A stretch of DNA of 32,713 nucleotides from CAYOLL01 sp964404765 [NCBI: uncultured Gemmatimonadota bacterium] (GCA_964404765.1 CAYOLL010000062.1:1-32713); one strand, 5' to 3'; shown: positions 1 to 7,585, numbered from the stretch's first letter. Translations and numbers: made by a program. Notes: generated by a model not told the origin, from the letters alone.

Positions 1-1804
1 TGACCGGCGTCTCGTTCAGCATAAAATCGCTCAGAGTCAGTTCCGAGCCGATGGCCTTTTCATCCGTCACCGTAAACGTCACCCGGCACAGCGAACCCGC
101 GCCGCTTAATTTCGACAGGCCATACGCGCCAAAACGCAAACCGTCAGCTGTCGGCTCAAACCCGTATTCCCAACCGGCGGTCAACTCCGCGGTGTCAAAG
201 CCAACAAACGCCAGGCCGGCCGGAAAGCGCAACACACCTTCAAAAGCAATCGCGTCCAGACCCGTCACATCGGTTGTGGTGATGGTAAACGTAACTGTCT
301 CGCCCAATCTCGCTGTTTCATTGGAGATGGCCACGCCGGTCGTGCCGAGTTCATTTGCCATACTTCCCGCCGAACGACCGGGACCGGCCCAATTGCCGGA
401 CGCATCGCCAAAAAGAATCGCAGTAAAATCCTGATCCGTCTGACAAATGTCCAGCGGCGTGTAAAAACGCCCCTCGCTGTATTCGGCCGGAATAGGCTGC
501 GGCGGATGAGGTCCGCACGGCGATTGCACAAACGTCCATTCGCCGCAGTGGGAATTGTGCGCCTGGCCAAGCCAAAATTGCTTGATTTTGGAGGCGTCAA
601 AAGCGGTGACTTTACCATCGCCGGTTACGTCAGCGGCGATATATTGACAATCCGTGGCAAAAGCAAACTGCTCAACTTCAAAATTAGCTACGATGGCCGC
701 GTCATACCAACCGATGGCCCCGTTCACCGCGCCGGTTTTGCTGCCGCTCAATTGATAGTTGCCGCTGCGCAGGCCATCCAAAGCATAGTGACCGGTGGCG
801 TCGCTCACCGCGGTATAGGTTTGTCCGCCGCTCAAGGTTAGCGCGGCGTTGGCCACCGCTGCGCCGCTGTTCCAATAGGTTACCGCGCCGTATACGCACA
901 AACTGTCGCTGATGACATTGATACACCCGTCATGAGCGGCAGCAACCGGTGTGCCTTCATTCCAGCGGAAATTGGTAAAATGCAGCGGCGTGGCTGAACC
1001 GGCGGCCCCGGTGACGACGAACTTTAGATAAATCAATGGCCCGTTGCCGGACAATGGCAGATCGTGATAAGCGTTTATCAGCAAGATACCGGCCGGGGTC
1101 TGGTTCGGATTATAGCTCACGCTCCAATCCGCGCTGAGTGTGCCGATTTTGTCATAGCCGATAAACTGCGCCACCGCCGGGTTCCAGGTCAGGCGGAAAA
1201 ACCAGGCCGTAATGCTATCGGCCGGACTAAAGATTTCGCAGTGGTTTTGCAAAGGCATGATAATCGTGTCGCCCGGCGCGGCGCTCACACACGGCGCGGC
1301 AATGTCCAGCCCGGTCGGCGAGCATTCTGCGCCCACGTTCAGGATGATGCGGCTGGTATCGGCCACATCGCCGTCGGCGCGGGCTTCGACCAGGAAGGTG
1401 TAAGTGCCCGGAGCCAGCCTGGCCGCGTTGACCCGAATGGCCGCCCGCTGCCATTCGCCGGGGTTGAGCCGGGCGATGCCGTTCGGCAGCAGGCTGAGGC
1501 AATCGGCGCAGGGCACAGGCGCGAGCAGGGTCAGTTGGGTGTTGGTTAAGGACAGATTGTTGCTGGAATTGTAGATAATCAGCGTGTGCGACTCGTCGCT
1601 GCCGCCGGCCGGGACGGTGATGACGACTTCTTCCGGCAGCAGGGCGATGTTGCGGGTCGGATCGCCGTTGATGGTGTGATCGGGCAGGATCGGTTGACAA
1701 TTTTGGTTGATGATGGCGGACGAGCCGTCGGCGTTGAGCAGGACGGCATACTGCCGGGACAATGAGCAATGAGCAATGAGCAATGAGCAATGAGCAATGA
1801 ACAA
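1..1804 (-). CDS. Secreted cohesin/dockerin protein, partial (runs off left edge), 5' end unresolved
   Basis: Conceptual translation of the minus strand gives one open frame from about 1804 to the window edge. In order it shows an N-terminal all-beta region, a cohesin-like domain (about 1340-930), a carboxypeptidase-regulatory-like segment (about 900-720), and a dockerin-type segment with the calcium-loop motif DVTGDGKVTAFDAS (about 585-630). A second cohesin-like domain (about 345-1) continues past the edge. Such proteins are extracellular or cell-surface, and the cohesin/dockerin domains here need not mean a cellulosome. The frame has no ATG or GTG near its start. It enters the 7-bp repeat tract at 1761-1823, which in any minus frame encodes a hydrophobic heptapeptide, and it stays open to a TGA at 2023. 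TTG codons at 1804, 1783 and 1762 are the only plausible starts; 1804 is a placeholder. The true start may have been lost or shifted out of frame by the repeat. Confidence 0.7.
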   Translation of the reverse strand, partial: MFIAHCSLLIAHCSLSRQYAVLLNADGSSAIINQNCQPILPDHTINGDPTRNIALLPEEVVITVPAGGSDESHTLIIYNSSNNLSLTNTQLTLLAPVPCADCLSLLPNGIARLNPGEWQRAAIRVNAARLAPGTYTFLVEARADGDVADTSRIILNVGAECSPTGLDIAAPCVSAAPGDTIIMPLQNHCEIFSPADSITAWFFRLTWNPAVAQFIGYDKIGTLSADWSVSYNPNQTPAGILLINAYHDLPLSGNGPLIYLKFVVTGAAGSATPLHFTNFRWNEGTPVAAAHDGCINVISDSLCVYGAVTYWNSGAAVANAALTLSGGQTYTAVSDATGHYALDGLRSGNYQLSGSKTGAVNGAIGWYDAAIVANFEVEQFAFATDCQYIAADVTGDGKVTAFDASKIKQFWLGQAHNSHCGEWTFVQSPCGPHPPQPIPAEYSEGRFYTPLDICQTDQDFTAILFGDASGNWAGPGRSAGSMANELGTTGVAISNETARLGETVTFTITTTDVTGLDAIAFEGVLRFPAGLAFVGFDTAELTAGWEYGFEPTADGLRFGAYGLSKLSGAGSLCRVTFTVTDEKAIGSELTLSDFMLNETPV

Positions 1805-1823
1805 TGAACAATGAACAATGAAC
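1761..1823. repeat. Nine 7-bp tandem repeats (AATGAGC x5, AATGAAC x4)
   Basis: Read directly: five AATGAGC units followed by four AATGAAC units, 63 bp in all. Two further AATGAGC units lie at 1904-1917. Read on the minus strand the tract has no stop codon in any frame and encodes a hydrophobic heptad (H-C-S-L-[FL]-I-[VA]). It coincides with the 5' end of the cohesin/dockerin frame. Seven is not a multiple of three, so gain or loss of a unit changes the downstream frame. Heptamer tracts of this type also occur as plain intergenic repeats, so coding relevance is not established. Confidence 0.9.
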
Positions 1824-1834
1824 AGTAAAAAGTG

Positions 1835-1892
1835 AACATGGTTGATCGCGCCGGCGACCTTTAAAGAGGCATGTTTTTCCAAAAAAGTCTCA
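1835..1892. repeat. 58-bp direct repeat, copy 1
   Basis: This unit recurs at 1919-1976 with two mismatches in 58. It contains the short palindrome CCTYTAAAGAGG. A short heptamer stretch separates the copies, and the large heptamer tract borders copy 1, so heptamer and 58-bp unit appear to have been duplicated together. No function recognised. Confidence 0.85.
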
Positions 1893-1918
1893 CAGATCTT
1901 TACAATGAGCAATGAGCA

Positions 1919-1976
1919 AACATGGTTGATCGCGCCGGCGACCTCTAAAGAGGCATGTTTTTGCAAAAAAGTCTCA
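1919..1976. repeat. 58-bp direct repeat, copy 2
   Basis: Second copy of the unit at 1835-1892 (56/58 identical). Here the internal palindrome is exact, CCTCTAAAGAGG. Both differences would be nonsynonymous in the open minus frame of the cohesin/dockerin gene, which argues against this stretch being coding. Confidence 0.85.
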
Positions 1977-1995
1977 TGATTTTGCGGATGAAACG

Positions 1996-2028
1996 AAAAA
2001 TGACATTTCTCGGAGAAATGTCATTTTT
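1996..2028. terminator. Perfect 15-bp hairpin, probable bidirectional terminator
   Basis: The arms AAAAATGACATTTCT and AGAAATGTCATTTTT pair perfectly around a CGG loop. The stem is AT-rich and ends in T-runs on either strand, so it could terminate in both directions. It separates the minus-strand surface-protein region from the plus-strand protease cassette starting at 2099. Low stem GC makes it a weak classical terminator; a repeat hairpin is the alternative. Confidence 0.55.
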
Positions 2029-2098
2029 GGGCGGGAAAATTTGGTGACACGTTGGGCGCGGCGGTGTAGATTATGGGCGGCGTAAGACACAGAAAGAA

Positions 2099-2557
2099 AT
2101 GGCGAGTAACATGAAAGACGATATCCTGGCATTGCTTGAAAATTCTGGTGTGCGAGCCAAACTTCGACAAGCCTGGCTTGACTCAAATCCGGGCCTGGCC
2201 GGCGGGCATGAAGAAGGCGGTTTTATTTTGCAAGATGCCGCCGGACAACCGGAGGTCTTGCGCTGGCCGCAAGGCGAGCAGAGCACGATTGTTGTTCCGG
2301 ATCACCCCGGCGGCCATTACGGCGGCAAAAAGATTACCGCTTCTTTTCACACCCATCCAAACACCGGTGACGATTACCTGCAAGAACCCGGCGAAACGGA
2401 CAAACTTGCCGTCAAGAGCGACCCGGATTTTCAAGATGATTTTTATTTGGGCGAGCTTGTCATTTCTGCCGGATTGATTTATCTCATCAAACCGACCGGT
2501 TCGGTCAGCGTCGTCACCCCGACAAAACCTTATTTTGAAAAAGGAGTCCTCACATGA
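2099..2557 (+). CDS. JAMM/JAB-like (MPN-type) metalloprotease domain protein
   Basis: 152 residues, no signal peptide. A JAMM-like zinc signature is visible: Glu at 38/39 in HEEGGFI, the HTHP motif (His84, His86) and S-x-x-D at Ser107-Asp110, followed by a hydrophobic strand-rich segment. The spacing between HTHP and SxxD is about 19 residues, longer than in classic JAMM peptidases, and resembles the JAB domains found in toxin-related proteins of the DUF4329 type. The predicted activity is zinc-dependent isopeptidase or peptidase; the substrate is unknown. The gene starts a four-gene plus-strand cassette, and its stop overlaps the next start (ATGA). An in-frame ATG at 2111 is an alternative start; neither has a strong Shine-Dalgarno. 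Confidence 0.65.
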   Translation: MASNMKDDILALLENSGVRAKLRQAWLDSNPGLAGGHEEGGFILQDAAGQPEVLRWPQGEQSTIVVPDHPGGHYGGKKITASFHTHPNTGDDYLQEPGETDKLAVKSDPDFQDDFYLGELVISAGLIYLIKPTGSVSVVTPTKPYFEKGVLT

Positions 2558-2823
2558 GCGCATCGCTAACCGCCGAGGTGTTGCAGGATGATCTGGCGCT
2601 TTCCTTAGCCGGAGTCATTGCCGCCGCTAACAAAAAAGCCCGTGAATTGGGTGTGGATGTGCCACGGTCATTCATCTCGATTACCCAAAATCCGGATCAT
2701 CAGCGGACGTTATGGCGTATTAATTATGGACCAAAAGACTACCGTAATCGCCGCGGCGGCGACCTGCTGATCGAAGTGGATGCCGCCGGTTTCGGGATTG
2801 TCGGAACATGGCGCGGACAATGA
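2554..2823 (+). CDS. Small hypothetical protein paired with the JAB-like protease
   Basis: 89 residues, soluble and mixed alpha/beta by composition, with a helical N-terminus and a strand-rich C-terminus (around GGDLLIEVDAAGFGIVGTW). It overlaps the upstream JAB-like gene by four bases (ATGA) and has a good Shine-Dalgarno, AAAGGAG, inside that gene, so the two are translationally coupled. I do not recognise the family. Coupling suggests a partner, substrate or inhibitor of the protease, but that is inference from position only. Confidence 0.7.
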   Translation: MSASLTAEVLQDDLALSLAGVIAAANKKARELGVDVPRSFISITQNPDHQRTLWRINYGPKDYRNRRGGDLLIEVDAAGFGIVGTWRGQ

Positions 2824-2893
2824 CAGGAAGCGCAGGTAAGGTCTGCCGCGACGATTTCATTGTAACCTTTCGCAATTGAACAGGAGAATTTTT

Positions 2894-3154
2894 ATGACCT
2901 GGCAAGAGATTCGTGAAAAATTTCCGCAGCAATGGCTGTTGGTTGAGGCGATTAAAGCCCATTCCGATAGCGGCAAGCGGATTCTGGAGGAACTGACCGT
3001 TATCAAGATTTTTTCGGACTCGCGCACGGCGCTCAAAAGTTATGCGCAGTTTCAGCGCGAAGCCCCGGAAAGAGAATATGTGGTGCTGCATACCAGCCGG
3101 CAAACATTGGATATCAAAGAGCGGCGCTGGCTGGGGATTCGAGGTCTGGCATGA
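2894..3154 (+). CDS. Small hypothetical protein coupled to the retropepsin-like gene
   Basis: 86 residues beginning MTWQEIREKFPQQW. The start at 2894 is preceded by CAGGAG at a proper distance; an upstream TTG at 2876 would place that Shine-Dalgarno inside the gene and is rejected. The stop overlaps the next start (ATGA at 3151). No signal peptide or membrane segment. The family is not named here. Tight coupling to the aspartic-protease-like gene suggests the two products act together. Confidence 0.75.
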   Translation: MTWQEIREKFPQQWLLVEAIKAHSDSGKRILEELTVIKIFSDSRTALKSYAQFQREAPEREYVVLHTSRQTLDIKERRWLGIRGLA

Positions 3155-3549
3155 AAGTACGTTTGGTTGACGGTTTGCCTTATGTCAGCGCGGTCTTAAG
3201 ATACGGCGGCAAACGGTTGGAACTTCCCAATGTCCTGCTGGATACGGGCTCGATGGGTACGCTTTTTTCAGTGGATGCCCTGGATGCATTAGGCTTGCAG
3301 CACGATCCGGGCGATACGCTGGAAGCGATTCGCGGCGTGGGCGGAAAAGAGTATGTGTTTTTAAAAAAAGTGGAGAGCCTGGCCGTCGGCGATATTAACG
3401 TGCAGAATTTTGTAATTGAAGTTGGAGCCATGAACTATGGCTTTAATCTGGACGGCATCATCGGCATGGACTTTTTGCAACAGGTCAATGCCTGTATTGA
3501 TTTGGGGAAGATGGCGATTTATCCGTCGCTGCTTGATGGACCGGGATGA
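3151..3549 (+). CDS. Retropepsin-like aspartic protease family protein
   Basis: 132 residues, the size of a single retropepsin-type lobe that would act as a dimer. The catalytic motif is LLDTGSMGT with Asp31, and the second conserved hydrophobic-Gly element is LDGIIGMDFL near residues 100-108. No signal peptide, so a cytoplasmic protein. A GAGGT Shine-Dalgarno lies six bases before the ATG, inside the upstream gene. This is the last gene of the 2099-3549 cassette; the next gene (DUF433) is convergent, 30 bp away. Substrate unknown. Confidence 0.8.
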   Translation: MKVRLVDGLPYVSAVLRYGGKRLELPNVLLDTGSMGTLFSVDALDALGLQHDPGDTLEAIRGVGGKEYVFLKKVESLAVGDINVQNFVIEVGAMNYGFNLDGIIGMDFLQQVNACIDLGKMAIYPSLLDGPG

Positions 3550-3579
3550 TTCGGGCGGTTTTGAAAATCTTCATCGACT

Positions 3580-3840
3580 TTAACTTGCATAGGCCATTTC
3601 CTCGACCGGCAGCGGCACAAAAATTTCCTGGTGCATCAACTCTGCGGCATAAGCCAGCGCGGCTTGAAAATGTTCCGGGGTGAGTTGGGGAAATTCCCCC
3701 GTAATTTCTTCAGCAGTCATTCCATCGGCCAGACTGCCCACAATCATGGCCACCGGAACGCGGGTGCCCTTAAAGCACGGGTCGCCGTGATGCAGTTTCG
3801 GGTTAACCGCAATGTAATCCTGCCATCGAATTTTTTTCAT
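3580..3840 (-). CDS. DUF433 family antitoxin-like protein
   Basis: 86 residues with the DUF433 signature: an N-terminal strand-helix ending in GDPCFKGTRVPVAMIVGSLADGMTAEEI, then a winged-helix-like DNA-binding segment (FPQLTPEHFQAALAYA). The family usually serves as antitoxin for DUF5615 PIN-like toxins encoded immediately downstream. Here only about 30 bp separate its stop from the convergent retropepsin gene, so the toxin is missing. A GAGGTG Shine-Dalgarno precedes the ATG. Just after its stop the strand reads VKVDEDF, reminiscent of a DUF5615 N-terminus, but seven residues are too few to claim. Confidence 0.85.
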   Translation of the reverse strand: MKKIRWQDYIAVNPKLHHGDPCFKGTRVPVAMIVGSLADGMTAEEITGEFPQLTPEHFQAALAYAAELMHQEIFVPLPVEEMAYAS

Positions 3841-3967
3841 TGATCACACCTCATCAAGTTGCTCCAATTTTTTGGATTCAAGTCTCTGCACGTAAGTTAT
3901 GTCCCTTATCTGTTTGCGGCAAGACAAACCCTTTTTTTGCAAAAAGTTTTTGCCATTACACCAATCC

Positions 3968-4162
3968 TCAGACTCCAATCAATACAAACGGCGCCCAAAA
4001 GAACACGTCGGGACGTTCAGCACACACGGCTTGCTGGGCCAGTTGCATGGCGCGGGGCAAGTCCAACCCGGCGCGGATACGGGTGTAAAATTCGATAAAA
4101 AACCGGGAAGCGGTGTTGTCATGCACCAGCCATTGGGTCAGAATCAAGGCAGGTGCGCCAGC
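3968..4162 (-). pseudogene. C-terminal remnant of a CHAT-domain (caspase-like) protein
   Basis: The minus strand reads AGAPALILTQWLVHD, then about 45 residues with FFIEFYTRIRAGLDLPRAM and finally FFWAPFVLIGV followed by a stop. This order is the typical end of a CHAT domain (Ala-Gly-Ala, W-x-V-x-D, FY, then YWAPFVLIG). The catalytic His and Cys regions, which lie further N-terminal, are absent. Similarity stops at about 4162, where a plus-strand PIN remnant begins. The fragment has no start codon of its own with a ribosome site and is presumably dead. Confidence 0.7.
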
Positions 4163-4165
4163 GTT

Positions 4166-4513
4166 GTCAGCGCTGTTTTGAATAGGCAGATCGCAGGGGT
4201 TGTATCGGCACATGCGATTACCACGCTGCACTATCTGATGGCCAAATACGCGAATAAAGCACAGGCCAATAGTTTGGTGGATTGGTTGCTCGCTCACTTT
4301 GAAATTTCAGCGATTGATACCGTGACGTTGATCGCCGCCCGACAGTTACCTTTCTCAGATTTTGAGGACGCAGTCGTGGCGGCCGCCGCCAGAAATGCAG
4401 GTTGTGCGGTTATTATTACCCGCAATACCGCCGATTTCAGCGGGTCGCCCGTTCCGGCAGAGGAACCGACGGCGTTTTTACAGCAACTTGCAGTTGGTAC
4501 AAAAGTCATATAA
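4166..4513 (+). pseudogene. PIN-domain (VapC-like) toxin, N-terminus lost
   Basis: From 4166 the frame reads VSAVLNRQIAGVVSAHAITT, then a typical PIN middle and C-terminus with PFSDFEDAVVAAAARNAGC and VIITRNTADF. These carry the late acidic residue and the common TRN-x-x-DF ending. The first PIN strand with the essential Asp (usually xxDTNxxLD) should precede this, but that DNA is instead the antisense of the CHAT remnant. A longer open frame from 3899 exists only because the antisense of CHAT lacks stops; its first 89 residues are not PIN sequence. No adjacent antitoxin seen. Confidence 0.7.
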
Positions 4514-4531
4514 TTTTTCCGCGGAAAATGT

Positions 4532-7075
4532 TCAAACCTCCACCCTTAACACCTCCAGCGGCGGCTTGCGATGAATGCCGCGGCTGTTGATAATGCCCGT
4601 CGCCATGGTCAGCAGAATGACGACGCCAACAGCAATCAGCATGGCCGGCCAGTCGGCCTGAAACGGCGCTTCAAAGACGAAATATGCCAGCGCCCACGTC
4701 CCGGCTAACGACAACGATACGCCGGTCACCGCCGCCAATCCGCCCAGGAAAAAATATTCCACCAGCATGATGAAGATGATTTGCCGCTGCGTCGCGCCCA
4801 ATGTCCGCAGTAACACGCTCTCCTGAATCCGCTGAAAGCGACTGGTCATCACCGCGCCAACCAATACGGTCAACCCGGTGATGATGCTAAATAAAGCCAT
4901 AAACCGCACCACAAAAGCCACGCGGTCAATCAGACCGTCAAAGGTCTGCAAAATCTGGGTCAGGTCAATGGCCGAGACGTTGGGGAAGGTCTGAATCACA
5001 GCCCGCTGAATGGCCGCGCCTTGTTCGGGCGAAGTCGTGCGTGTGGTCATCACCAGAAATTGCGGCGCATCTTCCAAAACGCCGGCAGGAAAGATGACGA
5101 AAAAATTGGTCTGAAAACGATTCCAGTCCACGCTGCGCAGGCTGCGCACCACCGTCGGCAGCGGCACGCCCTGAATGTCAAACACGAGTTCATCGCCCAA
5201 TTTCAAGCCCATGTCTTTGGCCAGGCCGATCTCGACGGAAACAGGAATCGGCTGCGTCGGGTCGTCCACGCGGCTGACCCATTCGCCTTCCAGCAGCTTT
5301 TCGGTGTCGGTGAGATGGTCGCGATAGCTGGAACGGTATTCGCGGCGCAGCGTCCATTCCGGAATTTTGGAGGTCGGATCTTTGAGGATGGCGGCGACGG
5401 GGCGGCGGTTGATTTCCAGCAGGCGATTGGTGACGATAGGATCACGTTGCAAAACCGGCAGATGGTGACTGGCCAACAAGTCCTCCAAAGCCTGTTTTTG
5501 ATCGACCTGCACGTCAAAAAAGATAAGGTTGGGCCGCTGACTGTCGGCGGTAGTGCGCAGTTGGGCCAGCAGCACGTCGCGGGTCTGGTAGAGCGTCATC
5601 ACCAGAAACGCGCCGAGGCCAACCGATAAAATCAGCACCAGCGTCTGGTTGTTGGGCCGTTGCAGATTGGCCAGACCCTGCCGCCATACATAAGGCCAGG
5701 CCGACGGGAAAAACACCCGCACCGCCCGCATCAAGATATAGCCCATTAGCAACAGCAACAGAAAAACCAGGCCAATCGCCAGCGAAAAGCCCAGACCCAA
5801 TGTCACCCGCCCGCTCAGGCTGATGGCGGTTAAGATCACGCCGGCAATCACCAGCAGCGCGGTCAAGGCAAAGAACGGGTCTTTCCAATTAAGCGCGCGC
5901 GGGCTGACTGAAGAACGCAGCGTCAGCAATGGCGAGACGGAGCGGATCGTGGTCAGCGGCAGCAGGGCAAACAGGATGGCAATCACCAGACCGACCGCTA
6001 AGCCCTGCAACACCGCCGGGATGGAGACAAAGACTTCGATCTGCACCGGCAAGAACTCTTTAAATACTGTGGGCAAAATAAGTTGAATCGTCACGCCCAA
6101 CAACGCGCCGACTGCCGCGCCAGCCAAACCGACCGCGCCCGCTTGCAATAAATAAATGGCAAAGATCTGTCGGGTTTGCGCGCCCAGGCAGCGCAGAATC
6201 GCGACCGTATTCATCTTTTGCTTGACGTAAACATGGATGGCGCTGGCCACGCCCACGCCACCGAGCAGCAAGGCCACCAGACCGACTAAGTTCAAAAAAT
6301 GATAGACGTTGTTAAGCGATTTGCCGATAAAACTGCGGCGCGATTCGACGGTGGTGGCCTCGATGCGGTGTTCGAGCAAGTGGGGCTCGATGGCGGTGAC
6401 TAACGTGTTGACATCGACGCTGCGGTCGAGTTTGAAATAGACGCGGTAACGGGCGATGCTGCCCCGCTGCAACAAGTTAGTGCGATCCACATACGTCATG
6501 GGAATGTAAATGCGCGGCCCCATCAGCGCGGAGACGGCGGCTTCGCCGGGAATTTTGTCCAATTGTCCGGCGATAGCAAAGGTCTGTTCGCCGATCCGGA
6601 CGCTGTCGCCCGGCTGCGCGTCGAATTGCAGCATCAAGCCGTCATCGACAAGAGCGTACGGGCCGGTTTGATAGAGGGCTGCGGCTTGGGGCGGGGTTGT
6701 TTCCAATGTGCCGTAATAGGGAAAACCGCCTTGAACGGCGCGGATTTGTACCAAACGGGAATCGCCGCTGCGGACAAAGTAGATCATGGAAGGGAAGGAG
6801 ATTTGGCGGGATTGGTCGCCGCCGATGGAGTCGATCAGCGCTTCGGTAGACGGGGCAAACGGTTGGTTGGCGGCTAAGAGCAAGTCCGCGCCGACCAGCA
6901 GCTTGGCCTGGTCGTCCAACGCCCGCCGCAGGTTGTCGCGAAAGGAACTGATCGCCACCAGCGCCGCCACGCCGAGAATAATGGACGACATAAACAGGAA
7001 CAAGCGCCGCCGGCTGGAACGGCTGTCGCGCCAGGCCATTTGCCAAATCCAGCGGTCGGTCAAAAAACGGGACAT
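4532..7075 (-). CDS. YbbP-type FtsX-family ABC transporter permease
   Basis: About 847 residues. Architecture: a short cytoplasmic N-terminus (MSRFLTDRWIWQMAWRDSR), membrane segment 1 (about 24-44), and a large periplasmic MacB-like domain. Then come a first FtsX core with three helices (around LNLVGLVALLLGGVGVASAI), two further central helices, a second periplasmic domain and a second FtsX core ending GIHRKPPLEVLRVEV. Duplicated FtsX cores in one chain are typical of YbbP, the partner of the ATPase YbbA, thought to act on envelope lipids or lipoproteins. No ATPase is adjacent. An upstream in-frame start at 7126 exists, but the extra residues fall inside a dispersed repeat (7101-7120), so the ATG at 7075 is preferred. 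Confidence 0.85.
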   Translation of the reverse strand: MSRFLTDRWIWQMAWRDSRSSRRRLFLFMSSIILGVAALVAISSFRDNLRRALDDQAKLLVGADLLLAANQPFAPSTEALIDSIGGDQSRQISFPSMIYFVRSGDSRLVQIRAVQGGFPYYGTLETTPPQAAALYQTGPYALVDDGLMLQFDAQPGDSVRIGEQTFAIAGQLDKIPGEAAVSALMGPRIYIPMTYVDRTNLLQRGSIARYRVYFKLDRSVDVNTLVTAIEPHLLEHRIEATTVESRRSFIGKSLNNVYHFLNLVGLVALLLGGVGVASAIHVYVKQKMNTVAILRCLGAQTRQIFAIYLLQAGAVGLAGAAVGALLGVTIQLILPTVFKEFLPVQIEVFVSIPAVLQGLAVGLVIAILFALLPLTTIRSVSPLLTLRSSVSPRALNWKDPFFALTALLVIAGVILTAISLSGRVTLGLGFSLAIGLVFLLLLLMGYILMRAVRVFFPSAWPYVWRQGLANLQRPNNQTLVLILSVGLGAFLVMTLYQTRDVLLAQLRTTADSQRPNLIFFDVQVDQKQALEDLLASHHLPVLQRDPIVTNRLLEINRRPVAAILKDPTSKIPEWTLRREYRSSYRDHLTDTEKLLEGEWVSRVDDPTQPIPVSVEIGLAKDMGLKLGDELVFDIQGVPLPTVVRSLRSVDWNRFQTNFFVIFPAGVLEDAPQFLVMTTRTTSPEQGAAIQRAVIQTFPNVSAIDLTQILQTFDGLIDRVAFVVRFMALFSIITGLTVLVGAVMTSRFQRIQESVLLRTLGATQRQIIFIMLVEYFFLGGLAAVTGVSLSLAGTWALAYFVFEAPFQADWPAMLIAVGVVILLTMATGIINSRGIHRKPPLEVLRVEV

Positions 7076-7100
7076 GCGGAGCTCATTTCGGGTTTGTTTT

Positions 7101-7210
7101 AGCCATGAATGGACATAAATTTTCACGAATAAAAAGCAACGGCATGTTGGTTTTGGGACAGCGCTTCAATATTTTTTTTGACCCGTGTCTATTTGTGTTC
7201 ATTGATGGCT
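7101..7210. repeat. Imperfect inverted repeat (20-bp arms) upstream of the permease
   Basis: The arms at 7101-7120 and 7191-7210 match as inverted copies at 17 of 20 positions (consensus AGCCATSAATGRACAYAAAT). This looks like a dispersed AGCCA(C/T)GAATGAACACGAAT-type element frequent in environmental genomes, which is recall rather than a database result. It occupies most of the gap between the permease and the small gene at 7217. Confidence 0.6.
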
Positions 7211-7216
7211 GAAGCG

Positions 7217-7438
7217 TCATGAGTTGGGGGCGTCGGTTAGCGTGGCGACATAGTCGGCAAATTCCGGCATTTTTTTAACGGTCGCCGCTTTTTTCAGCAT
7301 GGCCTTGAGTACGGGTGTATCCTTGATTTGAAAGACCGCCAGACCCAATGTGTTTGGCACGTCGCCAAAGCGCACTTCCAGCATTTCGATAATATCTTCG
7401 TGGGCTTTTACCAGTTCGCCGTGTTCGTTGCGAGGCAT
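7217..7438 (-). CDS. Small free-standing protein resembling the C-terminus of Rpn nucleases
   Basis: 73 residues. Its core IIEMLEVRFGDVP, then TPVLKAMLKKAATVKKMPEF, follows the same pattern as the C-terminal part of the Rpn nuclease at 11047-12033 (SILSSLEARFDTV, then TVLKQLQREAVRSESLAVF): a helix with LExRFxxV and then two helices. The start ATG has a clear AAAGGA Shine-Dalgarno eight bases upstream, so it is made as a separate protein and is not just a decayed tail. No nuclease half is present upstream. By analogy with Rpn short forms it could inhibit an Rpn nuclease; that is inference. Confidence 0.6.
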   Translation of the reverse strand: MPRNEHGELVKAHEDIIEMLEVRFGDVPNTLGLAVFQIKDTPVLKAMLKKAATVKKMPEFADYVATLTDAPNS

Positions 7439-7585
7439 GGCATTATCCTTTGCTAAAATTTGAATTGGGTAAATAAGCCCGCCTAATACACCGGCCTTTC
7501 GGTTCGGTTCACGAGATTTTCAAGGGATTTTAATCGTTGAGGAAATATATTGCTGATGGAAAATGATCAAATTTGGACTTTTGAC

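Noticed and set aside
3550-3579. Possible start of a DUF5615 PIN-like toxin after the DUF433 gene (VKVDEDF)
   Set aside because: Only seven residues match the expected N-terminus before the sequence enters the convergent retropepsin gene; too short to call.
3899-4165. N-terminal 89 residues of a long plus-strand frame leading into the PIN sequence
   Set aside because: This stretch is the antisense of a clear CHAT C-terminus on the minus strand and has no PIN motif; the frame is open by chance.
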